A DNA stretch of 64,000 bases, taken from Tetrastigma voinierianum (taxonomy: Eukaryota; Streptophyta; Magnoliopsida; Vitales; Vitaceae). The translations under genes and the position numbers were made by a program. The stretch lies in the NCBI GenBank assembly GCA_016808115.1, contig JAEQBH010006818.1, positions 124,001-188,000 of the forward strand, read 5' to 3'. The notes beneath the pieces are model-generated. The model ran no database searches. It saw only the letters and a program-made list of their open reading frames with translations, and was not told where the DNA came from. Numbering within the stretch: the stretch's first letter is position 1; each line of letters starts with the position of its first letter. Shown piece after piece: positions 10,938-22,289 of this stretch.

Positions 10938-11763
10938 TAATTAAATTTAAGTTTATATTTATAATGAATTGTTTATATTTAGATGAAGATTTAATTTTAG
11001 TTTATATTTAGATTAAGTTTTAATTTAAGTATATTTAGATTAAGATTATAAATATGAAATATGAACATATATTATGTATATTTTATGTTAATTAATGTAA
11101 AAGCACATTTTGTTTAACTTATGATAATTAATGCAACTTTATATTTAGATTGAGATTATGAATATGGAATATATAAATTTTTTAATTATTGTATGACATA
11201 TGAACATATATTATGTATATTTGGAATATTTAAATAACTTTAGACTTAGATTACGATTATGAATATGAAATATAATAAATTGTTAATTAATGTAAAAACA
11301 CATTTTCCTTTAACTATGATTATTAATGAAACTTTATATTTAGATTGAGATTATGAATATGAAATATAAAAAATTCGTTAATTAATGTATGAAGCTCTAT
11401 ATGAAAATATATTATGTATATTTAGATATTTAATATAACTTTAGACTTAGATTAAGATTATGAATATGAAATATAATAAATTGTTAATTAATGTAAAAAC
11501 ACATTTTATTTAACTTATGATAATTAATGCAACTTTATATTTAGATTGAGATTATGAATATGAAATATAAAAATTTGTTAATTAATGTATGAAATATGAA
11601 CATATATTATGTATATTTAGATATTTAATATATTTAGACTTGGATTCACGATTATGAATATGAAATATAATAGAATTGTTAGTGTATAATATGAATTGAT
11701 GCAACTTTATATTTAGATTGAAGTTATGAATAAGAATTGATTACAATTATTAAAGTTTATAAG
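10938..11763. repeat. AT-rich tandem repeat, unit about 200 bp
   Basis: A unit beginning aactttatatttagattgag recurs at about 11133, 11331, 11531 and 11703, so the spacing is 198, 200 and 172 bp. Each unit contains tatgaatatgaaatata, gttaattaatgta and catatattatgtatattt. The array abuts the hAT coding region. Confidence 0.8.
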
Positions 11764-11997
11764 ATGGATAGCGGAAGTGGAAGCACTATTGGAGGTGGGT
11801 GATCCTTTGGCGGAAATATGCATATAGATACCCACTTAAGTAGCAAGTATCCTAATGTGCCCCCCGAAGTTAAAAAAGAAATGAGACAACTTTTGGTTGA
11901 AAGGAATAAAGTCAAAGCAAAGAAAGCTGTAAATATTGAAGAAATTCGAGCTGAACTACGAGGCACAATAGGTGGTAGACATCTCTTTGATGATGGT
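11764..11997 (+). pseudogene. hAT transposase, 5' part (split gene)
   Basis: Starts with ATG and a Ser/Gly run (MDSGSGSTIGGG). It then continues in a second frame with YPNVPPEVKKEMRQLL, VNIEEIRAELRGTIGGRH and an acidic FDDG, where the chromovirus interrupts it. The order is that of plant hAT transposases with an N-terminal BED zinc finger. Here the Cys/His finger residues are missing, apparently through an internal deletion between the Gly run and the THL segment, and a stop follows the Gly run. Removing the inserted element and one copy of the ATGGT duplication joins this frame to the acidic run at 22290 without a shift, which is strong evidence that both parts were one gene. Confidence 0.85.
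11993..11997. repeat. target site duplication ATGGT, left copy
   Basis: Five-base ATGGT directly before the LTR start TGTGATGTC, repeated exactly after the other LTR. It lies within the hAT coding frame. Confidence 0.9.
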
Positions 11998-14674
11998 TGT
12001 GATGTCAGAAAATCCGGGGTTTTTTTCGTCAGCGTCGAGTCTATCGGTGATAGAGATTCCTTGTCGTTATTCCTGCGTCGTAGTGCCCAAGGCCTGTCGT
12101 GGGAGCTTGACCTAGTTTGTCGCAAGCGCTTGAGTGAATGCGTTCTTGTATGGCCTCCTCTGTCATGACCTGACACGACCGCCACATGTCGTGCGTCTTG
12201 GCCTTCGCACGCTAGGTCTGTCATGTCGCGACCATGAGTGCTCATTATCCTGACACAAAACCTCTCCATTAGCCACACTACATTATGACATAAAATGATA
12301 CTAGCCAACATAAAGCCTCTCCGCCCATTGCCAACTCTGTCCTTGACATAAAAACATGTCACCATAGAAAACCCCAGCGACTAACTGCATTTGCGGCGTA
12401 AAAATATTCTATGGCGACAAAGAGAGACCCTTTAGTCTTTGCGAAACTACATCACATTTATAAGATACCCTTTCGTGACACCACTCCATGAAATCCTGTC
12501 GCAACACTACAATTTTCTATAAGTATTACAAATTCCCTTAGCTGACCCGAGCTCTGTCGCGACCACGACCTCTCCTTATGATCGTCTCTCCGGTCTGACC
12601 AGAAACCTGCATTACGACATCTTCGGCCAATGACCCAGGATCCTGTCACAATAGAATGCCATGTTGAATGAGTTTTCCTATGGCTTAAAATTTGAGAACC
12701 ATGTAGCGACATAGAATTCCTGTTGCGACATAGAACTAGGAAAGAACTGCAGCCATGACCGGGGAATTCCACATCCTGAAACCAAACGACCAGTGCTTTG
12801 TTCTTAGCATTTCCTGCACTTTATCACGATTAGGAATCCCCTGTGGTGACCCGAACATCCAATAGCCTAATTTTTGGCATTTCCTGCACCTCCAACTCTC
12901 TCTCAATGCATTTAATTCAATACTACTGCCTCTATACATATTATAAAAGCAGTATAAAATCTGGGAAAACATTCTAACATAATATTGAACAAGTCAAAAT
13001 AATTTTTTATTGCAAAACTTCTCATTTACATATACAAAACTAGATAAACAATCCATAATTTTACGAATTACATAACAAAGCCAAAATCTGGCCTTCTTCC
13101 CAACTAAGATCTCAAATGTGTCCACCTTCTAGTGTACCTCTAGCACCTAAAAATGTTTTTCCACGACGAGGTGAGCAATGCCCGATGAAGAATTCTCTAC
13201 AAGGGCTCTCCGCTAAAGTGCTCATGCGATGGCAAACACACACACATTCAAGTAAAAATATGTACATTCCTACTCAAATGTCTACATGTCATGTCCCATG
13301 TCTTGAGTCCTCGCCAACTCCCTCACACATGCATTTGTCATGAATGAAAAACTGTTTTCAAAAAGATTTATGTTTTTGAAAACTCATTCAATTTAATCTG
13401 ATATATAAAAATTCATTAGACTGACCCTCCGAAAAATAAATCAGGGTTGAACGAGCCTCGATAAAGATTTGTTGGACAACCCTTCGATAAACCCGCTTTG
13501 TTCAAAAGCCATGTTATGCACTCACACCCGTTTCACGCAATGTTCCCGTGCATATGAAATGTGTAATTTCATTTCATTCCAATTCATGTTACATGCATGA
13601 TGAGAGCTACATGCAACATTAATAGATCATGGATAATTATATTTTATACATGTAATTTACATCCATCATGTAATTCATGTTAATACCGAATGTTATTCAT
13701 TTTTCCAGCAACAACACATAAAAAGCAGCGCACACGAGTCGATAACGGTTGAAATTCAATCCGAGGGCTGTCAGAAAATAGTCCCCGAACATTCCAACGT
13801 TAGGTCCCGAAGTACAGGATTGAGCCTGTTTCAGCTCCATTACGAAGAACCCATGCCATTAAATGGCTCTTAGACTAAGAATAACAAAAGTAGGAGAGAA
13901 GCCCTACCTCTTGGAGTTTGGTGAGTACCCCGAATTCTTGTACCTATGCGAAGCTCTCATCACGTAGATGAACTTTGCCTCTTTGCTTGACGAAAACCAG
14001 CATTTCGATCTTCATAAATCTTAGAGAGAAGTTAGAGCTTCTCACTCATCTTCCCTTTTCTCTCTCTTCCTATAGACCAGAAACAAAACAAGTAAAGTGA
14101 CTTCCCCCTTTTCTCTTTCTTTCCTTTTCCTTCTTTTCTTTTCTTTCTTTCTTTTCCTCATTTTCCTTCTCTCCCAGAATCGATCCCATATCCAACTTGG
14201 TTCCTTTCTCTATGGAGACACATGGCCTCCATGGGTCACCCCTTAGACTTTCCCTTTTTGTTTTGACTTATCTCTCCACATAACACATGTCTTAATGTGA
14301 GCCATGGATATTTTCCTTTTCACTATTCATGTGCCATGTGTCACATGGACACATACATTAGGTGGAAATTGCCACACCACATGGCTCTCATGCCATGTGC
14401 ACCCCTCACAAGCTTCCATGTGGTAGCTACATGGTCATGCTATATGGCACAATTCCTTGTGTCACTCGACACTCGATATATCGAAAAATGTGAAATTCTT
14501 AATGTCTCGGAATTCGACAAAATTCGACTAGGTAACTAGATTTCGCTAGAAAATTCCAACGGTGAAGTCCATGTCGTCATCTAAGATCTAGAAAAATTCC
14601 AGGTTTTCAACTTGTATACGACAATTTCCGTTTTGCCATTTTTCAGAAAAATTGAATTTTTCCCGGGTTTCACA
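11998..14674 (-). repeat. 3' LTR of chromovirus 1
   Basis: 2,677 bp, ending TTTCACA on the plus strand. Collinear with 19367-22284. The first 700 bp (plus strand) are rich in decayed copies of the TGTCGCGACA palindrome. A later part holds a polypyrimidine block (about 14100-14175), the segment with repeated catgtg words and the terminal cccgggtttcaca. The 21-bp tandem repeat of the other LTR is missing here, which accounts for part of the length difference. The short ORFs in this region are incidental. Confidence 0.9.
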
Positions 14675-14685
14675 TTTCGCCTCCT
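14675..14685 (-). promoter_or_regulatory. polypurine tract
   Basis: The minus strand reads AGGAGGCGAAA directly before the 3' LTR (TGTGAAACC), the place where plus-strand DNA synthesis is primed. Short and interrupted by one C. Confidence 0.6.
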
Positions 14686-14778
14686 AAAAAAATATCGGCC
14701 CCGAAATTTACACATATATACATAAGATCACATGCATGTGCATTTGTCATTCTATTTCCAAATTACTAAACAACGTAC

Positions 14779-16380
14779 CTTCATCCTCAAATAGGAAAGG
14801 ATAGGTGGACCGCATCGTGTCCTCGCTTTCCCATGTTGCCTCCTTTACTCCTCGGTATTGCCATAACACCTTCACTAGCCTCACGGTCTTGCATCGCAAA
14901 GCCTGATCCCGGCTATCCATGATAGCACCGGTCCCTCCTCGAAGGTCCTATCTATATCAACAATAATATCTCCCAAATCCGTACATGAAATTTGGATGCA
15001 GGTATACTTAGAGACATGGGGCATGGAACACCCTAGTAGACACTGTCAACTCTGGCGGTAATGCGATTGATATGTCTGGGCATTGCCCACCTCTCGGAGT
15101 ATCTCGAAGGGCCCGATATACCTCGATGCTAGCTTCCCTCGCTTGTCGAACCTGACCACTCCTCTCTTAGGCATCACCCTCAAGAAGACGTGATCACCCA
15201 CCTCGGAATTCTAGAGGTCGATAAGTGCAATCGATTGTTATAGCTCTTAGCAGACTCACGTAGTAAGAGCGCTTTCATATCAAACCCACCTTCGAGAGGT
15301 GTCTACAATCAAATGGGACCGATGATGGACCTCTCTCCCACCTCTGTCCAACAAATCGAAGATCGACATGGCCTCCCATACAAAGCCTCATAGGGTGCCA
15401 TTTGTATACTCCCCTGATAACTGTTGTTGTAGGAAAATTCCACTAAGGGTAAGTGCTCCTCCCAGTTACCCTTAAGATCTAGGACACATGCTCATAGCAT
15501 GTCCTCTAAAACCTGTATGGTCCTCTCTGACTGACCGTCTGTCTGAGGATGAAAATTTGTGCTCATCATCAACTGTGTCCCCATGGCTTTTTGGAAGCTC
15601 TTCCAAAAGTGAGCCATAAACTTCAGGATCCCAATCCGTCTGATAAGGCGGCACTCCTTGTTCTGGGACAAAATCTCTCCTAATGTCTGACTGCGGAAAT
15701 TCCTCCGGTGTGAAGGTCATTCGCTTGATCTTTAGAAAATGTCTTCGACTTAGTAAGCTAGTCCTATCACCTATACCGTATCATGCCTCGCGGTGTCCAT
15801 GGAAGGTGGGTCACAAAATCCCGTCGTGGCATGCTCCAGCTACGCTCGGCTACTTCGAAATTTGGGTAGCCTGTCGGCTCTGGTGCTCGGTCTTTACTGT
15901 GACACGTGAGACATGTAGACATAATCTACAACGTGTCACTTCATCCGCTCGATGTCTTGGCGGCGAAGATCCGCAGTACATCTTCGTGCCACGCAGATAT
16001 GTATCAAATGTCGGGGCAATGGAACTCACGAGGATCTCCTCTCTCAGTTTGTATTTAGGGGACCTGACTATCCTATCTTGAAGACTACCATGCGTGTGAA
16101 TGGCCCGACCTTCGTCACTGTACTGCTGTGCTCGGTCCACGATGGACCAACTATCTGCAGTCACGCCCTTGGGACTCATCCACCCCTTGCTCACTAGGGA
16201 TAGGCGTAGCCACTAGCCTCCACCCCAAGTACCACTGGTCACGATCAACTGTCTTGTAACAAATGCCTTAGCGATCTCGAAGCATGCCCTCCCGAAAAGT
16301 TACTCTAGCCGGTACTCCCGTGACTTAGTAGATTCATCAGCCTACATTTGCTTTACCAAGATGGTAGTGCAATGTGAAAT
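14779..16380 (-). pseudogene. integrase and chromodomain of chromovirus 1
   Basis: The integrase inserts the cDNA into the genome, and the chromodomain is thought to steer it to particular chromatin. On the minus strand a decayed zinc-binding region with CLHVSR lies near 15900. Core remnants at 15720-15472 correspond to the WDP..., MSTAFHPQTDGQSERT and LEDML blocks of the family, several shifted by one base. At about 14940-14779 a readable chromodomain has VRLVKVLWQYRGVKEATWE followed by MRSTYPFLFEDEG, matching the Tekay-type pattern. Stops and shifts break the frame several times. Confidence 0.8.
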
Positions 16381-16429
16381 CATAATCCTCTAGCGCATCC
16401 ATCTGCGTTGCCTCGTCTTGAGGTCATTT

Positions 16430-17500
16430 AGCGTAAAGATATGCCCCAGACTTTTGTAGTGCGAAAACACCTCAGCTGCTCCACGAGTATAGGTAGTGGC
16501 ACAAAATCTTCAAGGCAAAGACTATGGCCTCCAACTCCATGTCATGCATGGGGTAATGCCGCTCATGATTCTTCAACTGCAGAGAACCATAAGCTACTAC
16601 CCTCTCGGACTACATCAAAATGCATCCCAGCCCGTTCTTCGAGGCATCATAATACATTGTGTATCTCTGTCCCCTTTTTGGGACTATCCAAATAGGAGCT
16701 GAAGTAAGTATCCTTTTCAATTCCTGGAATGCCCTCTCAGGTCATTCCACTTGAACTCTAACCTCTTTTACGGGTCGATCATGTCATAGGTGTTGCTAAT
16801 CTGAAAGTCCTCAATGAATCTCTATAATACTACCAATACGAAATTTAAGTATCTCAAGGCCAAAATTCGGCCCTCTCTAACTCATAAGCGCCAAACCTTT
16901 CTAGGTCAACGATACACGAAGTTGACACTCGTGCCCCGAAAGAATCTCACCTCGATGAAAGCGAAACTCACTTGCGAACTTGGCGTATAGCGATGTTCTT
17001 TGAGGACACGGAGAACAATCCTCGAGTAGTCCTCATTCTCCTCCTCGGCTGAGGTAGACCCGAGATATCGTCCGCCAAAAGACCATGACAAACTGATCTA
17101 AGTAGGGTTGGAACACCCTATGCATGAGATTCATGAATCTTAGTAGGAGCATTCGATCAAGCCAGAATGGCATCCTTTGTGAACTTGAAATGTTAGAGTA
17201 CCGCATCTACTTATTTGTCATAGGGATACTCTGCCTCTCTAATCCTCAGTTGATGATAACCGGTATAAAGGTCTATCTTAGAGTAAACTCACTCCTCTCT
17301 CAGCTAGTTAAACAAATCATCAATCCTCGATAATGGATACCGATTCTTGATCGTAACCTATTCAGCGTCGTGGTGATACGGTCGGAAGGTTTTGTCCTTC
17401 TTTGCAAACAGAACCGGAGCGCTCCATGGTGAAGTGCTTGATGCAATGAAACCCTTGTCGACAATACCTGTATTTGGACCTTGAGTTCTACCCAACTTAA
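16430..17500 (-). pseudogene. reverse transcriptase and RNase H of chromovirus 1
   Basis: Copies element RNA to DNA in the intact family. The minus strand shows SKIDLYTGYHQLRI (about 17280), LDQFVMVF before the active site (about 17085), EEENEDYSRIVLRVLKEHR (about 17040-16980) and RNase H with YYDASKNGLGC, HDMELEAIVFALKI and CHYLY (about 16660-16500). The IDD active-site triplet is hit by a frameshift: DD can be read only in a neighbouring frame. Not functional. Confidence 0.8.
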
Positions 17501-17679
17501 TGACTGCCATTTTATAAGGAGTCATAGAAATGAGCAAAGTACCAAGGTGTAACTCAATGACAAAGTCTACATCCCTATGCGGAGGTAATCCCGATAGTTC
17601 ATCCGGAAAGACATCCTCCTTGCTCTGAGCTACCCGAGGTAGATCAGTCTATCTCACCTCGTCATCAGTGGGCTTGCTA

Positions 17680-18048
17680 GCCAACCTATCAACTACCCCG
17701 TGCCATGCGAGTCGGTACGGTGCAGGGTAAAACATTGTGCTTGTCCCCTTGAAACATAACACGAATACCATCTTGTGTGTAGGCGGTAACTCTCCTACGT
17801 TCACAATCAATGACAACTCGGTGTGCCATCAACCAGTCCATCCTAAGGATGACCTCAAACTTTGACATGTCCATGACCCTCAGGTCCACAGTGATTAGAA
17901 TCCTGGTGCGACTCCGACATATCAAATACAAACTCACCCTAGTTCCTAGGGGAGAGCTTATATACAACGACTTTTCCAAGGTATTAACCTCTAAGCCCAA
18001 TTCTCTTACACATGATCTGTGATAAATGAATGCAATGTGCGGAATCAA
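17680..18048 (-). pseudogene. aspartic protease of chromovirus 1
   Basis: Processes the polyprotein in the intact family. The open stretch of 119 codons contains VRELGLEVNTLEKSLYISS, SPLGTRVSLYLICR, MDMSKFEVILRMDWL and HRVVIDCERRRVTAYTQDG, a classic Tekay-type protease series. The active-site DSGAT segment before HIAFIYH is lost or out of frame. It is the longest clean domain in the element. Confidence 0.85.
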
Positions 18049-18049
18049 A

Positions 18050-18960
18050 TAATATCTTCGCTATGGCGAAAACATCGTGGTCTGTGGCTAAAGCCTAATA
18101 TGGCCCCTTGGCCACTGAGGCGCAATACGTCATGAAACCCTCGTGAGCCCCAGAAGCATGACTTCTTTCCCAAACTAGAAGAAGTTTGGCCCTCCTTCCT
18201 TTTGTCATTGGCACCCGTGTCTCGAATGGTTCGTGTGTAGTCTATCTCTCTCTCTATGGCCATAGTCGTCCTGACCATAGAGTCCATCTCTTATAGGAGG
18301 AAACCTACAATCTTGCCCTAGATGGACAACTTTAGACCATCCTCAAACTTCCTCACAGCTTTGTATGTACGTGGCCACATAATTGTCGACAAGCAGGGTT
18401 AACTTTGAGACTTAGCAGTATTCCATCACTGTCATCATTCCTTGCTTTAGCTCTAGGAACTCCCGAGCCTTTGCATGTCCAGTAGTTGCCAAAAAATATT
18501 TTCTCATAAAGAGCTCATGGAACTCTACCGAAGTCATTACCTCTAAGTCCCTCGAGGTCTTGACCCAATCCTACCATACTTGGGATTCACCCTCTAGTTG
18601 GAATGTCGCTAGTCTAATATTTATCGCATCGGAGGTGATTTCCATAGCCTCCAATATCTTCTCAATCTGTCGAAACCAATGGTTAGTCACCATCGAATCC
18701 CCTCCTCCCGTGAATGTCGGAGGATGATGTGCCTTAAACCTCTAGAGGTTTTTTGACCCTCCCTCACCCCTAGCTGCACTAGCCTATGCAATATTGGTAA
18801 ACATAGCGCTCGTAGCCTCCATAAAGGCCTGTTGGTAAAAAACGGGTGATGGTTGGCTATCGCCCTGTGGACGACCTCTACATCCTCATCCTCGACTTTC
18901 CATATACACATGTCAAATGGCAATAGGGTTATCAAATTTCTATCTCAGTCTAACTAGTAG
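18050..18960 (-). pseudogene. gag of chromovirus 1
   Basis: Capsid protein remnant. On the minus strand at about 18680-18360 the readable blocks are RQIEKILEAMEITSD, IRLATFQLEGESQVW, FHELFMRKYFLA, AREFLELKQGMMTVMEY and DNYVATYIQ, the retrotransposon gag order. The C-terminal zinc knuckle cannot be read; 18287-18045 is an open frame after it without clear Cys/His spacing. Confidence 0.75.
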
Positions 18961-19351
18961 TGCAAATGCCAACCACTAATAGACTTTATCATCATGAACT
19001 ACACCTTCCATCCCTTTTTCCTTAGTGGTGCAAAATGCCAAACACTAATACAATTCAATTCAATTCCTGAACTATCATGTTCAGTTTGTTTTTCTGAACC
19101 CCTAAGGTTATGTTTTCTAACCCTAGTGTTCCATATACAATCTACCATGTATAATGTTCACACAAATCATCATACACGTCACACATCATGTTAAGCATAA
19201 AACACGCAACACACAACAATGCATGATCTAGACCCATGTCGGTCAATCCCAAGGCAATCACATGTTCTGAAGTACAAACCATGACACCAGAACTCAATGA
19301 ATCTAACGACCTAGACCCATATCCATCAGCCCTAGGTATTCATATACCTAT
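18961..19351 (-). other. leader between PBS and gag of chromovirus 1
   Basis: Noncoding, AC-rich on the plus strand. Nothing recognised apart from its position between primer site and gag. Confidence 0.5.
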
Positions 19352-19363
19352 AATCTGATACCA
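19352..19363 (-). promoter_or_regulatory. primer binding site, initiator tRNA-Met type
   Basis: The minus strand reads TGGTATCAGATT, nearly the TGGTATCAGAGC that pairs with the 3' end of initiator tRNA-Met, located right at the inner edge of the LTR (CACGGCT before it). It fixes the minus orientation. Confidence 0.8.
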
Positions 19364-19366
19364 AGC

Positions 19367-22284
19367 CGTGACACCCTAAATCATAGGGTTTTTCGTCGTC
19401 CATGTGCGTCGTGACGAAGATTCTCTATCGAGGGCGAATTCCCCTGTCTGTCTGCATAGCACCTCTGTCGTCGTGGGCCAGGCTTGTCTGTCTTGAGCCT
19501 AGCAGGGTCTATCGCCTGTGTAGTCTTCTTTGTCACGACCATGACACAGTATTTATCTTGTCATGCGCTAGCCTTCGCACGCCCGGCTACGTTGTGTCTT
19601 GGTGGAAACTACAGTAGTGGCCCATTTCACCATTGTGACATAAAAATCCTGCATCATGACAAAAATTCTCCATACCTTGACCAATACATTGCGACATAGA
19701 ATTGCTATGTCACGACATAATTTCTCCTTGCCTTGACGACTCTTGTCATGACATAAAATGCTCGGTGGCGACATAAAATCTTCCTAGCTGGCCAGCTGTT
19801 TAGTGACCACGAAGGTGCTCACATCATGACCACAAAACCTCCGTTGGCGCTCTGTCATGACATAAAGCCTCTCCACCACTACCAACTCTGTCGCAACATA
19901 AAAACATTATGTCGTGACATAAAAACATTATGTCGCGACACAAAAACATTATGTCGCGACATAAAAACATTATGTCGCGACATAAAAATATTATGTCCTG
20001 ACAAGAGACCCTTAGGTCTTGGCCAAAACTCTGTCGCGACATAGGATACCCTTTCCGACACCACTCCATGAAATCGTATCGTGACACTACAATTTTCTGT
20101 CACGACTTGAAATTCCTTAGCCTCAACCAAGCTCCTATTGTGACCCTAACCTCTCGTCGTGACCGTCTCGATCGCGACAAGGAAACCTCTGTTGCGACAT
20201 CATCATGGCAAGAACTAGACCCCTGTCACAACAAGGAAAGCCATGTTGCGACAGTTTCTATGGCTTAAAATCTGAGAACCATGTCGCAACACAGAACCAG
20301 GAAAGAACTCTATCGCTACTAGGAATTCCCTATCGCGACCCAAAACCAGCAGTAGCCTGTTCTTGTCATTTCCTGCACTTCGTTGAGACCAGGAATCCCC
20401 TGTTGTGACCCAAATATGCAGTAGCCTAATTTTTGGCATTTCTTGCACCTCTAAATCTCTCCCAATGCATTTAATTCAATACTACTGCCTCTATACATAT
20501 TATACAGGCAGTATAAAATATGGGAAAACTTTCCAACACAATATTGAACAAGTCAAAATAAGTTTTTATTACAAAACTTCTCATTTACATATACAAAACT
20601 TGATAAGCTACATCTAAATTTTACGATTAAGTAACAAAGCCAAAATTGATCTTCTTCTGACTAAGGCGTTAAATGTGTCCACCTCCTAGTGTACCTCTAG
20701 CAGCTGAAATGTTTTTCCCATGGCCAAGGTGAGCAATGCCAGTGGGAATTCTCTATTTACTCAGCTAAGTGTATGCAGTAGCAAGCAAACACACATTCAA
20801 GTAAAAATATGCACATTCCTACTCGAATCTCTACATGCCATGTCTTAATTTTCGAGTCCTCGCCAACTCTCTCACACATGCATTTTCCATGTATGAAAAA
20901 TTGTTTTCAAAACTAAAGATTTATGTTTTTGAAAACTAATTGGACAATCTCCGATTTCAAAATTCATTGGACAACCCTCCGAAAATAAATCTGTTGAATG
21001 ACCTCGATAAAGATTTGTTGGATAACCCTCAGATATAATTTAGTGGACAACCCTCAGATAAAACACCGCTTTGTTTCAAAAGCCATGTTATGCACTCACA
21101 CTCGTTTCGCAATGTTCCGTGCATATGAAATGCGAATGCCATTTTATTTTGATTCATGTTACATGCGAGATAAGAGCTACGTACAGCGTGGATAGTCATG
21201 GATAATTATATTTTCTACATGTAATTTACATCCATCATGTAATCCATGTTAATACGTAAATAAGCATATATCAACATGATTTTTCACCTGACGGCATGTT
21301 ATTCATTTTTTTCGGCAACAAGCACACACGATCCGATAGCGATTCGAAATTTAGTCTATTTGCAGAAAACAATCCCAAAACATTCCAATGTTCGATCCCA
21401 ATTTTGGGATTTGACTATATTCGCGACCCCAAAGAACCTCATGCCATTAAATGGCTCTTAGATCCAAGAATAACTAAAGTAGGAAACTGCCTCTTGGAGT
21501 TTAGGCGAGAATCCCGTACTCTTTTGTACCTACGCGAAGCTCTAAGTCGCGTAAATGAACCTGCCTCTTGCTTGACAGCCAGATGGCTCGATCTCCGTAA
21601 ATCTTAGAGATAAGGTAGAGCTTCTCACTCATCTTCCCCTCTCTCTCTCTCTTCCCGTAGACCAGAAACAAAACCAGCAAAGTGACTTCTCCATTTTTCC
21701 TTTTTTGCCCTTTCTTTCCTTTTCCTTCTTTTCTTTTATTTCTTTTTATTTTCCTCTCTTTCTTTTTCTTTTCCTCATTTTTACTTCTCTCCCCACCGGA
21801 GCTGATCCCTTGTCCAAAGACTTGGATTTCCTTTCTCTAGGGGTATGACACATGGCCTCCATGGGTCACCCCTTAGACTTTCCCTTTTTGGTTTGACTTG
21901 TCTCTCCATATAACAAATGTCTTAATGTGAGCCATGTATATTTTCCTTTTCACTATTCATGTTCCATGTCTCACATGGACACATACATTAGATGGAAATT
22001 GCCACAACACATGGCTCTCATGCCATGTGCACCCCTCACAAGCTGCCATGTGGCACCACTCCTTGTGTCACCTGACACCCGATACCTCGAAAAACGTAAA
22101 ATTCCGACTATCTCGGAATTCGATGAAATTTAATTGGGTAATTAGATTTCGGGAGAAAATTCCAACGGTGAAGTTTGTTTCGCCATCCGAGATCTAGAAA
22201 AATTCCATGTTTTCAACTTGTACTATTACGGAAATTACCGTTTTTCCTTTTTTCAGAAAAATTGAAATTTTCCCAGGTTTCACA
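19367..22284 (-). repeat. 5' LTR of chromovirus 1
   Basis: 2,918 bp. On the plus strand it starts near CGTGACACCC and ends CCCAGGTTTCACA. Collinear with 11998-14674 but with a better preserved TGTCGCGACA array, including a 21-bp tandem repeat. The many overlapping ORFs on both strands at 19400-20450 are translations of that palindromic array and not genes. Confidence 0.9.
19888..20004. repeat. 21-bp tandem repeat carrying TGTCGCGACA
   Basis: The TGTCG starts lie at 19910, 19931, 19952, 19973 and 19994, exactly 21 bp apart, and each unit reads about aaaaacattatgtcgcgaca. The centre is the perfect palindrome TGTCGCGACA. Differences between units are mostly single transitions (TGTCGTGACA, TGTCCTGACA). 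Confidence 0.95.
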
Positions 22285-22289
22285 ATGGT
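22285..22289. repeat. target site duplication ATGGT, right copy
   Basis: Exact match to 11993-11997, directly after the LTR terminus TTTCACA. Confidence 0.9.

Larger units (their letters stand above)
11998..22284 (-). mobile_element. Tekay/Del-like chromovirus inserted in hAT gene
   Basis: A complete but decayed Ty3/gypsy retrotransposon of 10,287 bp. It has LTRs at both ends, TGTGA...TCACA termini and exact 5-bp target duplications. On the minus strand the order is LTR, iMet PBS, gag, protease, reverse transcriptase, RNase H, integrase, chromodomain, PPT, LTR. The protease, integrase and chromodomain match plant Tekay-type chromoviruses. Every coding domain carries shifts or stops, so it is not autonomous now. 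Confidence 0.9.

Noticed and set aside
11757..12365. 202-codon minus-strand ORF
   Set aside because: Spans the hAT/LTR junction antisense to the hAT exon; a shadow frame.
19888..20004. CRISPR-like array
   Set aside because: Units are contiguous 21-mers with no variable spacers, inside a plant LTR.
19824..20130. Overlapping repetitive ORFs on both strands (CRDIMFLCRDIMFL-type)
   Set aside because: They are six-frame translations of the 21-bp palindromic tandem repeat in an LTR, with no coding signal.
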